NCBI RefSeq assembly: GCF_035083965.1
Contig: NC_089731.1
Location: 5,741,501-5,805,500, forward strand
DNA length: 64,000 bases
DNA from: Branchiostoma lanceolatum
Taxonomy: Eukaryota > Chordata > Leptocardii > Amphioxiformes > Branchiostomatidae
Reading direction: 5' to 3'
Under the pieces are notes generated by a model that saw only the letters and a program-made list of their open reading frames with translations, was not told the origin of the DNA and did no database searches. A program made the position numbers and the translations under genes. Positions within the stretch are counted from its first letter, which is position 1, and each line of letters opens with the position of its first letter. Below, piece by piece: positions 24,499 to 38,476 of this stretch.

Positions 24499-25813
24499 AT
24501 GTCTACTGCCCAAGGGCTGTTACAGTGGGTTGGCGTTCCCTTCATGTGTTTAGTTGTGATTGTGGTGGTCCGAACCGTCACGTTCCCGTCCTACCAGACC
24601 CGCCCACCGCCCTGTAACGCTACAGATCAGGACTTCATCCCCGCCACCAGAGACCGGCTGGACAGGCTCAGCCGGGCGGTAACCTTCCGCACGATCTCGT
24701 ACGAACCCGGACGAGGAACGCCCGAGGAACTGATCAAGTTCGTCGCTTTTATCAGTGACAGTTTCCCCGTTCTTCACTCCTCCCCGCTAGTGACGAGGGA
24801 GGTTGTTGGGAACTTTAGTCTCCTGTATCGTGTGGAGGGTTCGGATAGCTCTCTGAACCCTGGTCTGCTGGCAGCTCACCTGGATGTAGTTCCCGTTACA
24901 GAGGAACCTGGCTGGGAAGCTGAGCCGTTTTCTGGGCAGCAGAAGGACGGGTTTGTGTACGGCAGGGGGACCATAGACGACAAACATAACGTCATGGGAC
25001 AGTTGGAGGCGCTGGAGTTTCACCTGAAGAGGGGGCATCGACCGAGAAGGACTTTGTACCTCGCCTTTGGGCATGATGAGGAGGTCAGTGGTCACTACGG
25101 AGCGCAGAAAATCGGAGAACTGCTGGAGGATCGCGGAGTAAACGTGGAGTTTGTTCTAGACGAGGGCCTTACCGTAACCAAAGGCTTGGTCCCGGGGGTG
25201 GCCAAGAAAGTGGCCATGGTTGGCGTTGCAGAGAAAGGGTACTTAACGGTGAAGCTCAGTGTGCGAATGAAAGGAGGACACGGGTCTATGCCTGAGAAAG
25301 AGTCGGCTATAGGCGTTCTGTCTCAGGCTGTTGCCAGCTTAGAAAGGAACCCACAGCCGAACCTCTGGGGTTCCGGTCCTGAGCGGGACTTCGCCGAGCA
25401 CCTTGCTACCGAAATGAGCCTTCCCCATCGCGTGGTCACGTCCAACCTGTGGCTCTTTACTCCTGTCATGCGATGGGTTATGACCCAGAAGGCCGGCACT
25501 AACGCTTTAAGCCGAACCACTACAGCCGTCACACGTTTTAACGCCGGGATCAAGGACAACGTCATCGCTCCCGAAGCAGTCGCCATCGTGAACCACCGAG
25601 TTCATCCTAAACACACGATCCAGGAAGTTCTAGATCACGACGTCAAGGTCATCAACGATCCCAGGGTCAAGGTGGAAGTCGTGGAGTCTCTAGTTCCTGC
25701 GCCCGTCTCTCCGAGCGGCCCGGAGTCTCCAGCGTACTTGGCGATACAGGAAAGTATCCAGCAGATCTACCCGGACTCACTTGTGGCGCCCTCTGTGATG
25801 ATTGGTAATACAG
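24499..25813 (+). CDS. PM20D1: PM20D1 exon 1
   Basis: This exon carries the leader, the N-terminal half of the catalytic domain, the lid/dimerisation domain and the return into the catalytic domain as far as MIGNT. It ends at a GTGCGC donor in phase 1. It holds about 86 percent of the coding sequence. Confidence 0.93.
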
Positions 25814-26504
25814 GTGCGCAAAACTTAAGAAATGCCCATTTATTTGCACTAAAGTTTATCTGTTGTCGGTAGTTAATACAGCGCAGAGTTGAAACTTTTT
25901 TCCAACACAAAAAATATATCTGAAAAGCAAACAGACCAGAAACAATAACCTCTTTGAATAGATAGTCTCTTTCTTGACCCATGATCTGGACCGTCGATCA
26001 TATTTGATTAACGACTAGTTCCATCACATTTGAACTGTACTTTAAGTCTGAAATTTGCGTCCATCTTCCCACTCATTTACTTCCTGCCGCTCTACTGACA
26101 GTGTATTCAAATACACATACACAGTTACCAACCAACCCAAACAAACACACAGACCGTTCGAAGGCAAAGACTTTGTACATAAAGTCAATAATAGCGCATC
26201 GAATTTGTATCCGGATGTTATCTTTAACTTGATTAATAATGACACGTTTTTTCAAATCTTCCCCCAAATATGTTTAATTCATTTTGCAATTGTAGATACT
26301 CGCCACTACTGGAACCTCACGAGCGCCATCTACCGGTTTTCTCCGAACGTCATGGGTCCCGAAGATCTCGCGAGATTTCACGGCGTGAACGAGAGGATCT
26401 CCATCGAGGACTACGAGAGGACGATGAACTTTTATTTCCACCTGATGCTGAACGTTGACAGACCTTTAGTAGTGAGGAAGCACGAGCATGATGGGGACTT
26501 GTAA
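24499..26504 (+). CDS. PM20D1: PM20D1-type M20 peptidase (N-fatty-acyl amino acid synthase/hydrolase)
   Basis: Two exons (24,499-25,813 and 26,296-26,504, phase 1) encode 507 residues, close to the usual length of about 500. A hydrophobic N-terminus (residues about 7-28) is a signal peptide or anchor. M20 metal and catalytic motifs are in order: HLD at 127-129, IDD at 159-161, HDEE at 192-195, LDEG at 220-223, HG at 261-262 in the dimerisation domain, and DTRHY at 439-443, which spans the exon junction. Known: PM20D1 is a secreted enzyme that reversibly condenses fatty acids with amino acids, producing uncoupling N-acyl amino acids; the related yeast carboxypeptidase S shares the fold. The start is the first ATG, directly before the hydrophobic segment. 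All key residues are present, so the gene looks functional. Having a single intron is odd for a family with many exons in vertebrates. Confidence 0.95.
26296..26504 (+). CDS. PM20D1: PM20D1 exon 2
   Basis: After an AATTGTAG acceptor this exon completes the codon for Asp439 and supplies the last metal-ligand histidine in DTRHYWNLT. The conserved C-terminal segment with RFHGVNERIS follows, ending in TAA at 26,502-26,504. Confidence 0.93.
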
Positions 26505-26832
26505 CCTTTTCAGCTTCTTTTAAGTCACAGAAATAGAAGCTAGATAAGAGCCGTACTACCTAACAATTCGCACTAATCAGTTAGATAGGCAGGATCCAGC
26601 AATCGATCTTTCACCTTTTTATTGTCTTTTTTTGTGTTAAGAACTGCGGACACAACCCAACTTTCCCAGATAAAGGGACGAACATAACGCCAATTTCTTC
26701 TTAAAATCTTATAACCAACAAACTACAGAAAAGGTGGAGTTAATATAGGTGGGGCTTTGCGTCTTCCTCTGCGCCCAAAAAATAAGCCAAACCCATCTTG
26801 TCTAGATATACCCAACACTAGTATCTTGTTAC

Positions 26833-26838
26833 AATAAA
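26833..26838 (+). terminator. PM20D1: Poly(A) signal of PM20D1
   Basis: AATAAA about 330 bases after the PM20D1 stop, on the coding strand. It is the first canonical signal downstream. Confidence 0.5.
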
Positions 26839-27639
26839 GAAACTTTATACCTGTGTCATGTCCGTTTGTCACTAACTGTAGCCCATGACAAAAATTTGCA
26901 TTTCCACCATATGCTGCAAGGAGGCGCCGTTAACTTTGCCACAGAAAAACAGTTGTCAGTGTCACCTACACTCAGCTGTCTGAAGGTAAGATAGTTTTTA
27001 CGGTATCTTAGGTAGAAAGATAAATAGAGCGTGTCGGAACAAGGGATGCAATTTTCTTTTCAATACATACCGTATTTTCCAACCTCGATCTCGGCTTATA
27101 CGACGTGACTCGATTACTTCACCACAGATCAGACCGGATAATTAACCAAATCCATTATCTCCCGCCAAACATCCGTTCGGAGGAGGATTAAGTGGAAGTA
27201 ATTAATCAGCCAAATCATGTCAACATATTGATAGAATTAACACGGGACCTGAGGGGAATTATACATAGATGGGTTTTCTGTCAAATCTTATGTCAGCACG
27301 GTTTCACTGTAATTGTGAATTAAGCAAATTGGACACATGGTATATGGTCCGCATTAAGCAATGATGTGTTATTTATATAAAATGCTATATCAACATGAAA
27401 ATGAATAAAGATATAGATATATACATGTGAAAGATGTTTTTCACCACATTTCATTATCTCCTTTTTGTATTTTGCCATTTTGTTTATTAGACATGGTGCT
27501 TTATGTATACTAGTAAGAGAAGTGGGCACCATCGTGTATTGTATATAAATTCAAATACCGTAGGAGTTGATTATGTATATGGGAAAATTAGCTTCCGCTT
27601 TATTTACACAATATTGGGGAAGGTTGAAGAAAGGTTAAA

Positions 27640-27900
27640 GTTCTTCCCACAGATTTTGTCATATTGGACGTCGCCCTTCTCCATTTCTATTACCCTTGGA
27701 CCACACAGCCATGTAACCGCTGCAACAGGGGACCAGAAGGGGGCTTGTCAACTACCACACCTATTTCTCATAAGTACTAGGGAGAGAAAGCAGTATGTTT
27801 CATTTCAAAAACCTTTGGTATACCCGGCTGGGGTTTGAACCCACAACCTCCAGTATGCAAAAGTAATCACGCTACCCACTACGCCTTTGAACCGGAAGAG
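27640..27900 (-). mobile_element. tRNA-derived SINE, family A (decayed copy)
   Basis: The minus strand has a head with box B GTGGGTTCAAACCCC, then the family A body (CATACTGCTTTCTCTCCCTAG and GTGTGGTCCAAGGG). Box A is altered. It is more diverged than the copy at 61,430. Confidence 0.7.
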
Positions 27901-28694
27901 CCTAACTGTAATGGGGGTCAGAGAGGAGACGGCAGGTTGGTGGAAGACAACTTCTCCACAATTTAATTCCACTAATGTAAGGTGATTTTTGACAACAAAG
28001 TGTATAATACCAGCCCTATGATGGAAGAGGCCCTCCCACGCTATATGCAGATCTGTAATACCGGTTCACGCCTGCCCGTAATGAGGTATTGTATAGTCGA
28101 TTATGTCCGCTTGAATGGACGTAATGATTCCCGGCACAAAGGAGAGAAAGCAGTCGTCGGGAATTTTCATCAAAGTTTAAGATCAATCTCATCGTTCAAT
28201 ATATCTTACACATAAAGACAATGATGCATCCAGTGCCATTTTCCCTTCATTAAGAGAAAGTTAATGTCAAAATAAGAACCCACACATTATAGACCATGTA
28301 GGTATATTCATCTTTTGCTGCCTCCAAGTAAAAGGTCAAATCAAACACAACTCTAGGCAAGCGTATGTGTGTGACGTCAGGAAGAAGTTGTCGTTTCTAA
28401 AAAAAATGTGGTCAATGAAATAGTATTTAGTGTAGCTTTTCAGCAGCGGATTTTGTCTACACAGTTGTAATGTCAAACAGATTTAAGGTCAACTCCCATA
28501 ATTCCGTCGGGTGCCCTAGGACCACCATATTTCGATCAGATCTACATAAGTGTTATGCAGCATAACTAATCCGCAAGTTATGCACACTTCAGATATCCAG
28601 GTGTTCAAGACATCCATGAGAAGACATCGATAGCACATGCAGTTTTATATGGTGGTCTTAAAAAAAGAGTTGACGTGACGAAAAGGGACACACA

Positions 28695-28815
28695 ATATCT
28701 TTTGTATCTGTTTCTAAATCTATATCTATATCTATACCTGTATCTGTATCTGTATAGCCGGTATAACTGCCATTTGGCGTAACACACCAGCTTCGCAGGC
28801 ACGCGGCGTGGCAGC
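28695..28815. repeat. Dispersed repeat family B (copy 2)
   Basis: A TATCTG-type run joins GCCGGTATAACTGCCATTTG and the ACACCAGCTTCGCAGGCACG block seen at 9,460-9,545, in the same orientation. Confidence 0.75.
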
Positions 28816-31800
28816 TTCCGAAGCGTATGTCTATGGCGCTCAATTGCCTGGCCCGTGCATTAAGCCCACTGCAGTGATTTAAACGCTGTTCTGCATGACT
28901 AGAGTACCACAGTAGTCACGTAAGCGTCGACATTTGCTCATCCATTATGTTCACGTTATTACGCCTGCGGAATAAAGGCGCGGTCCATAATGGCCGTTTT
29001 CACCTTCTATATCATCGCGGGATGCCGGGAACATTGAGCGGAACTCTTTTGTATCTCCTGAGAGGGCTATGTTCACAACAGTTTCATCAACTAATGTCTG
29101 TGAACTATAGTCGAACTCTCTTTGTTACTCCTTTTCACAACTGATTGTTAGAATAAAGGCTGGTAGAAAACATATTGAACAGTTCTTGAAGTTAAGATCA
29201 AACACTAAGACCAATTTCCCTCACCATATGATGACCTTTTGACCATCACATCGTTCTTATTCAGGTAACTGATAGAAAGTGTTGTTTCACTATTTCGTTT
29301 CGAGTCATCTTATGATCTGGACATGCTATGACCATGATTTTTGGTATTTTGAAGAAGGTCCCCTGGAAGCGTCTTTGGAACTGCAGGGACCTTTTATGTT
29401 ACAGAGTTTTCAAAAAGGATGAGTTAAGAAGGAATGACTTTGTTTCATAATTTATGGCACGTTGAAGATGAAAATACGAAAATCATTATTCAAATCAGAT
29501 ACAATTGATTATGGAATTAAAATTAAGGTTTCATATGAAAATGAAGTACTTGCAACCTAGACCAGTTGCAGGAACGTTAGCAAAGTAAGAAAGTCAAGGA
29601 AGAATCTGATTCTCCAGTTTTGTGCTTCTGTCGACGAATAGTTAACAGCAGTTGCAGCAACTGGTACCATATTGCTCATGTGCTGTGACTTCGCCTCCCC
29701 ATATGTTACCAATGATGATGACATTGCTATGCAGCGGAGGAGGCTCACCATTATACGAGAACCCGGAAAATTGCTGAACATCAATTAGCATTGCTATACC
29801 GTGGGCTTGGGAATCCCTCCTCATTATATAGATGGAATAAACTATCGTCTGACTACTGTAACATACGCCCGCAGAATGGCAACTCTGACAATATTTCTGC
29901 TGGCACAGTCTAAAAGATTGATAGAGGGCTGAGAAAAAGAGAAAAAAATGTATTTCTCTCCACCACAATAATGGAAAAACATGCATGCTATAAATACACT
30001 TGACGTTTTGTTACTTCAATAAAGTTACTGTAGCATAAACTTTATTGTCCCTATAAATTGTTCTGATTAATAGTTTGTTTAAGAATTACATGACTGTACT
30101 TATATGTACTTTTTTTGTTTATCAACGTGTCTGCAAGCCAGAAACTGAATTTCTGAAGACGGTTGAAAATTTGGTGAATGTTTTTGATGTTGGATCAAAG
30201 TTAAACTTTTGAGTATGTACCTAGTTTTCAGTCTAAATGTAATTTTGCAATGTCCACAGGCAGCATCACGCCTACTGTAATAACAAGGACAATACTATAC
30301 ACATATTGATACGAAGCTTTGAAGGTCCTATGTATGGAAATAAGATTGCATATGACATGATCAATACTCTCTGTGATCCTTTCTGTCCGCAGGAGAGAAA
30401 GAGATGAGTTACATCTTTCAGAAAAGAGTGTGCTATCCAATTTTACTCTTGCTACATGTGACATGTGATCTGATAAAAGTTTGACGCTTGATATATACCA
30501 CAAGGCATTCTTGGGCCACGTCGTCAAGAAAATGGATATGTCCTGTATCAGGTAGCACTAGAGCACAATATGAAAACATATTCGAAAGCTTCGTACAGCC
30601 CGCGACGTTCTTACTACTGTTTCGAATATACACAACATTGCAAAAATATTGGAATCGTGTACACTGTTAGAAACAGCCCTGTTTATTGTATATTGCATTC
30701 GTTATCAAGATGTGACCGTCGTTATCAGTTTCTCTATATATTACACCCGACGGTGATGTATGTGCATCAAAGTGTAGGTAGCTGATGTTCAGTACAGTCG
30801 TATTTGGGTTTTCCCTACCTGAGAAAAGATCGTAGTATTTTCTTATTTTCCGGTATACCATCCTGCAATATCACCGGTCCTACATCGTTAAATATACCAT
30901 TGTTATTTTAAGTATCACATGTACGTAATGTACGTACCGCTAGCATACAAAATCACTGTGAATTAGGCCTTATGGTCAGCTTTTGACAGCTATTTCTTTT
31001 TTTCAAAAATCTTCCATCACATACACAATCCTTACCTTTTACTTAACGAGAAACAATAATCGGAAGTTCTGCTGCAGTACCCGCAAAAGCCGACAGGTGG
31101 CCCAAAATCCTACCCTGTCTTTAGTAGGTCAAAACCTAACCATATGCCAAATTTCATAGAAATAAAACCTTCTTAAGTTACTAAAACGTTACCAAAACAT
31201 AACCTCGACTTTCAGACTAAATTTTTGGCAAGAAACACATGCGCTGTTGATTTCCCAGTTCAACACGAAACAACATGATATACAACACGACAAAGATAAG
31301 CACGGTAACAAATGACTACATCCCCGTACAGGGCCTGCCGTTTTACAATTACATCTGCAGCGAGCTTCGGGGAAGGGGGCGTAGTGACGTAAATCCGACA
31401 ATATTGCTTACAGGGGAGAGAATGGTTTATCTTCTTGACTCAGACGTGAGGAATGCACTACGTAATACATCTTGTTCTGATCAACGCATAGCCAGCGGAG
31501 TGAATCCGGGCACGCACTGTTTTTAGAGCCTGTATAGCTTGTCCGAAGAATCCGTTCCACCCATGACCATGCACCCAGAGCGTGTCTCCTGATAGAGCGA
31601 ATGTGCACCATACTTTAAATGCCGCTACTGTAGAATTGTGGTGCCCAAACTGAAATCATTCTCCAAAATTAAAGTTTTGCCTAATGTTTCCATTTTTAAC
31701 AACTTTTTTTGTCATTCTATCGCATTTCATGTATTTATCTAGAGACGAACAGTGCTGAATTTCGATATTACATATCAAAACTTAGCCAACTTGTAGATTA

Positions 31801-33604
31801 ATCCCGGGTTTTTAACACGTTTTGGATTATTGCTAGGCAATGTGCTTAAAGGTAGATTCAACTCATTATGCAAAGAAATGAATAAAACAATGATATGACA
31901 CTTTTTATCGTTCCCATCCGAATGGGATTCTTGGTAAACCTTGGTTCTTCATTCATAAGAATACCACTAACTTGTTTGCTTCGCGATGAAAAATGGAATT
32001 ACATAGTCTAGCTGGGAGTATGTATCGCTTGTAGAGACTTCAGGGTAGCTTGCTTTCAATAAAGTTGATAAATATGCTTCAAGCCAGGCAGGAGTATTTT
32101 TGTACAATGATTGCTACTTTGCGCAGTCACCCATACAGACAGACGGACGACGGTTCGATCGAACCCGAACCTTGTTCGATCTGTTCCAAACATGTTCCAT
32201 TTAATGTTCTATCGATTGCCCGGATTTCCCTCCACAATATGAAATCTGCGAGGATTAATGATAGGGGTGCGTAATGTATGGGCTTGCTGCAAAGATTTAA
32301 TTTTCTTTTGAACTGGAAAGAGGGCTGTAAGGCATTCAAGAAAACACATCATATCGTGAGTCTAATAAAAGATTTCAGGGCCGTGTGCCGAAAATACCGC
32401 GCCTGCAAATGCCTTTAGAAATTAGCTTTTCTATCCTGCGCCGGCTAAAAAAAGGTATGCTTATATTCGTCAGAGATAAGACTGCTCAATTTTACGCTAC
32501 GCCATTGTACAAGATATGAAAGCTGGGGGATGTATGCGTTCAATTTGCGAAAGTGATCATATTTCTAAATCAGCGAACCAATTTTCACGTAGAATTAGCG
32601 TTTTATATATGGTTACTTTCTCTGTCATGTGAAGCTAGAATTGTAACATATGTCACGCTAACACTTAACGTTAGGTGTAATTGCAACTTCTATCATCATT
32701 CATAGCGCATGTGCCGGGCGCTTGATTACTGTAAGTTGTGCTGATTACAGAGCCTGCGTGCGTGGATGGAGCACATGTACTGGGCGTGGTGCAGAGGGTT
32801 TCCATCACAGGGAGTAACGACCATTATTGTTCGGCTACAGGTACATATCTCTCCCAACAGTTCCAGTGCTGAACATCAGCGCCTATCACTCACAAACTTC
32901 CCACTCCCCACAATTCGATGGAAACGGGTTGCCCAGCGGTGGCAGCGATGATCTTTATCAAAGACAAATGATGTTGACGTCTTATTCTTATCTCTAGATC
33001 TACCCGTCCATGTAGTTGATTTGCCAAAATACTATGGACTTCAGCTTAAATCTTAATTTTTTATGTTTTGCACTGTGCTGTATCATGTTTCATTGTGTTG
33101 TGTTGTATCTTATTGTACATGTATTGTGTTGTATTGTATTGTTTAGTATTATAATGTACTGCTTTTCACAGTATTACATATTGTATTACTTAAATGGAAA
33201 AAAATCATGTTTCTGCCTTTTTAGAAGGTCTTTTATGCAATGTTCCTCTGCTGATGAAGATACCTAAGAATATACTCATATTTGTGAACGCACTGACGAA
33301 GGCCTCAATCCATATTTCATAAAACATCAAAGCAAAGTCGGGGAACATGACTTAAACCACGAATGCATTTTCTTGCCTATCAGGGCATATACATGGAAAT
33401 CAACTATCGGATGTAGCTGATCCCTTCCGTATGGCCCCGACTAGACCCGCGCATCATCGTTTTCAAAGCCTCGGCTGTAGATGATGTGCAGAGATATACC
33501 GGTGGGAAGATAGCATCGTGTATGGCCGCAAGGGAACAGAACATCCTGAATATGGATTCATCATACAGATGCATTATTACTGTTACAGGCGCAGGTAATA
33601 CACG

Positions 33605-33800
33605 TTTTCATAGAGAGAGCGAGAGAGAGTGGGAGAGAGAAAGACAGAGAAAGAGGGGGAGAGAGAGGGAGAGAGAAGGGTGAAGGGAGGGGGGAAGTTG
33701 ACAGAGGAAGTCATAAACTTACTTGAGAAAGTAATGGAGGGAGAGAGAGAGAGAGAGGGAGAGAGAGAGAGAGAAAGAGAGGGAGAGATAGAGACGCATA
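33605..33800. repeat. GA-rich purine tract
   Basis: Long AGAG/GAGAGG runs with a short interruption at 33,690-33,735. It produces a spurious Arg/Glu-rich frame. Confidence 0.9.
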
Positions 33801-35297
33801 AATACTCACAATGACATTGTCTTTTTTCCTGTTTAGGTTTGTTTACATTTTGGCATCATTAAGCAACGTTACTTAAGCCATTCTTCTCTAGACAAAAAAG
33901 CCGCCCAATAAAACAAATACACATCACAGAGAACATTGTGTGTATCAAAGTCATTACATTTTATCCATTTCTTTAATTACGCCCACCTTGCTTCGCCATA
34001 CTTCATCGTATCATTCAGTGCCTTTCGAGTGATGTTTGTGTGCATGTTTCGAACTTAAAATACCTGACGTCACAATAGGCCACGGTTCCAACGCATTATA
34101 ACTGCACCTTACAGGCCATTGGTCAACCACATGTACTTTTCAAGCGGAGTTTAGATGGGCCTGATGTCAGAAATTGGGACAAGCTTCACTGCACAGAATC
34201 TTAAGGTATATTCAAAGCATGTCTAAGCGTTTCGTTTCGTCATTTTTAAGCGTCTCTAGCTTAGAGGAAGGCTACGAACTCTCCATCCAACCTCTCCCTG
34301 GAGAGTAAATGTCAGGAGCATCTTGTTCCACTCAAACACGATTTACAACGTCACAAAATGGGTCGTCGAAGACGGCTTTCTGTAAGACCAGCAGTAGAAC
34401 GAATCCCAGAAAATCGATTGACAGGAAAAAGGCTCCGCAACCTATAAAGGATGATCTGCCGCTGCAGTGCGAAACGGTCCACCTTTCTTTTGGTATTCCG
34501 TAGACGTTGTATCGTTTACATTGAAATGGTATTTGCAGAAGAAAATCTTTTGGAAGCAATCTCAAACCTGCTGTATTTGTTTTTATGAATACCGACGTGT
34601 GTTGTGTGATATATTAGCAAGAACAAACAAGATTGATATAGAATCTTATAGAAAATTGTATTATGTTCCATATTCTGTTAATTTTGATTGGATTACTTTG
34701 ATTAGAATTAATCAATTTGATTAATTTGTCTGTTAGTATGTGCTCTTCAGTATTTGTATTCGTCTGTTAGTATGTGTAGTCAGCCTTCGGGCATGGCGCT
34801 TGAAGTGGGTCTTATTATTTCAAGTTTGTAGACACCTTTATGACGTTTTCTACAGACTACGCATATGCTGTTATCTTTTTATTTCGTTAAGTTATGATTT
34901 GAAAATGATTTCTGCGTACTTCTTTTGGTGGCTAAATGCATTTTTGACACATGTGCCAAAAATAAGAAAGAAGTGAGCTACCCATTATGTTGACTTACAT
35001 ATAATGTTTCAAGAGCCTACGTGATTTGTAGTGAACAAACGTTACTCCGACTTCTGGAGCACCGCCAACTAATCACAAACACCGTCGCGTCGTTACGACT
35101 CCAACGTGACAGTTTGTGTGTCCCTCAGAACTGGCTGACATTTTCCCGTCATTGTTTCCGAGGCGTCCGCCGCGCAGTGAGACGAATTTTCTGAATGTCA
35201 GCCTCACCTCCGCTAAAGGCCGCTCGTGGCAGAAGAAGACGGAAGACGGGAAGTGGCAAATGGATGACCTACAAGTTTGTTTATAGTCTAAACTACG

Positions 35298-35655
35298 GTC
35301 TCACGATAGTTGCAAGTACGTGACTAATGGTCTCAACCAGACTTCATAATAGTGGCAAATACATAACTAGGCTTTCTGTTTGAAAGAAAGTGTATGTTTA
35401 TTTGCTTACCATATTAAATCTAGTGTAGACTGCAAAAAGTCTCAACCAAGATCCATAATTAAAGCAAATACGTGACTAGGGATTCTGTGAGGAGACAGTG
35501 CATGGTTATTCACTAACCGCATAAATTGCAGTAGAGACTGCACTAGTCTCAACCAGCCTTCATTATAGTGGCAAGTACGTGACTAGATTTTCTGTCAAAG
35601 GAAAGTGATAGATAACTCATTAGCCATGTAGTCTAGTAGAGACTGCTTTGCCAAA
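35298..35655. repeat. Tandem repeat, unit about 108 bp, three or more copies
   Basis: The anchor TCTCAACCA recurs at 35,331, 35,440 and 35,547, each followed by TAATTAAAG- or TATAGTGG-type sequence and a ACGTGACTAG-like word. A partial copy starts near 35,298. Confidence 0.7.
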
Positions 35656-38420
35656 TACTAGTTGATCCAAACATGATACAATATAACATTGAGGGGTATT
35701 TAGACGTCTGTAACTAATTTGCCATAAAAAGAGAAACAAATATCATCATAATTGGCAATACAGCGCCATCGTCGTAAAAATGAGCCGTGCGACAGAGTCC
35801 TAAAATCACTGTTTATCACTAAAACGAAGGTCAGACATATGAATTTTCGAGGAGATCTCAATGCATATAGTATGGCTTCTTCATAGGCGGTGTCGTAAAA
35901 CTGGGAGCCTTTTCCATCTTAGACATTATAGACTAATTAAAATAACATCGTACTAGCTCTAACCACCTTGTTGAACAAAGCCATTTTCAGTTTCAAAATG
36001 TACTTTGACTGTAGAATAAAGGTTTGGGCCCTCATTATTATTCCTAAATGGCTACGTGGTCATTTGCATAATGGCTCCAACAGGGCGCGCGTTCAGAAAC
36101 TACTCTTCAAAATTAGCGCTGACGTCGCTCCTTTAGGGCATGGCTATTTATTTGAGCATATGTTGAAACCGACGCCGCGGGGTCTCATTTGTAACACTTT
36201 ACTCAACATGCCGTAATGTGTGTTCATTTCCCCGGACGCCCGGGGGCCAAACTTCGGCGTCCTTTTATGAAACACTTCTGACAAACGTTTACCGCTAACA
36301 CCCTGTTTACGAGAAAACGGCTGCGTTTCTTGTAGCTCCATTTGGATGTAATGTTATCAGCAAAGTGCGTATGGAGGAACGTTTGGAACTCGTAAGAAAT
36401 ATTCACGCCACGTGGTCATAATTGGCTATAACAGTGCTGTTCGTCGACATTATTCTAGTCTGCATGCGTCCATATAGACACGGGAAAGACAGGCGTGTCT
36501 ATATATCTCATTCATTTGATTTAATCTATCTTGTGACATCTTTGTTGTTTATTAAGTCGTATATCTTAATATCCTATCGTCCTATTGTCATTTTGTAAAC
36601 CGGCATCGATATCTGATACGTTTTCTGACATCATATTTACAAAAGTATGTCCCTTTAATCTATTTTGTCTGCAAATAGTTACATGCGTTACAGACCTGGT
36701 AAGTATTGTGCTGTCATCAAGTAGTATGACATAAAAATGAATAGCTTATTAATCTATTTCTTCTTCTGAATTCATGACAATGTTCTCATATATTTACACT
36801 GTCTTCTTTTTTCATGGAATTCATAAGAATACATTAAGCAAAGAAGGAACATATATCAGTCGATCATATTTCGTACGTGACACAATCAGGCCAAACAATG
36901 ACCTTCTAAGTCACGGTTGATGCCAACAAGTTCACCCTCATATCAAATGCAAATTACAACAATTTCCAATAATAATCCTCACAATACATTCACGTACATT
37001 TATATGGATATCCCAGCTTCTCATTATATGCATTCAATCACAGCCATAAGCCGTCCACATACAAGATGGGATTTCCCCGCATAATCTTTACGAATTACCG
37101 GCTGATAGCTTTGCGAATTCATCCCTCACGCTGTGCTTAGGAGTCGGATCCTTCCGGGAGCATGTTTCAATCAGAATGATCTAACGCGTGGTTATATCCC
37201 TACACGTGAAAGCATCGCCGCTCCCATGGGGACGCCTTGGTATCGTTTGATGCACGTGTAGGTAATCTACCGGGCAGGAAGCTACCTATTTTTCTATAAA
37301 AAATAAGAAGAGCAGATACGAAAGAACCATTGTATATTTGAAATGTTTTCGACATCACTTGACGCATACCAGTAGTTCATTTACTAGCATTTCATTTTTT
37401 TTCGAACATGCCGCTGCTCTTCACTAATTCACAGTGCAATTACTAATGGTTTAAATCCTGTTTTTTATTCCTTTTATTTTTTCATTAATCAGATAAAACA
37501 ACGGCAGGGACATGGAAATAGTCCTCTTGTTGAGAGGAGAACACACCCCCAGCTAAGAATTAACGTCGCTTTTTGCACGTCAACCCTTGTTTCTGATGGA
37601 ATTCATGGTGAGAAAAAGAGCTTTCCTGTAGATGATAACATGGTACATTCGAACTAATGATAATGTCTCACACCCCAATCATACGCATTAATATCACGTT
37701 GCCTCCTTTCTTTCTGAAGCAAACTTTGTGTACTTTCATTTGCACATCACTTTCACATATATATATATATACAGAGCCTGGACACATGTCTATCTTTCTT
37801 TAACAAAAAAACAGGTGTTACATTTAAAATGTTGTATGGCTAAAGAATGCAACCTGCCTGGATATGAACTACAGTATGACATGTTGAGTGCACTGGTTAC
37901 AAATTATCCCCCAAAGCTGCGGATACGAACTTCGCTTAAATGAATGGCCGTGTCCTAAGAAAATGACACTGACTATAACTATGAGGTACAGAAACGTACA
38001 AGTATTACAAAAATCCAATACTGTCAAGTTTATTTCAAACCTGTGGCGAAAGGTAAAAGGAGTGGCAGAGCCCTTGTATCAGTTCTGTCACACTAGAATA
38101 TGGATTCTCTGTTTTACAAGGGCTTTAGTGAAATGGATGTTGGGTGTGAGGCGGGTACTTCAACCTCTTAGCCATCTGGAAATAATGGTGCTAAGTGTCA
38201 CCTCTAGACTTAACCTTTAGTGAATAAGCATACCATGGCCAGAAAGTGAACCTGTAAATCCTGCTACGCCACACAAAAAGCTTGGGAGAAGGAGATCGTG
38301 CTAGCTTTAGGCTTTTTACTTTGGCTGTAGACGCAGAGGAAGTTAAAAGAAGAAAGATTCATCCGTATGTCGTGGATGACAAGTGTGCTTTTCAGAGGTG
38401 GCCGCCTGATCTTGAAATCA

Positions 38421-38476
38421 ACCAATCAATAAAGCCTGTTCAAGTGACGTCATCGACGTGACCGCCGCCATCTTGG
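38421..38476. promoter_or_regulatory. Promoter-like cluster: CCAAT, CRE and YY1 motifs
   Basis: CCAAT at 38,422, the full CRE palindrome TGACGTCA at 38,445-38,452 and GCCGCCATCTTGG (YY1 type, reverse) at 38,464-38,476 fall within 56 bases. This combination is common at housekeeping promoters. No gene could be attached to it on either strand. Confidence 0.4.
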
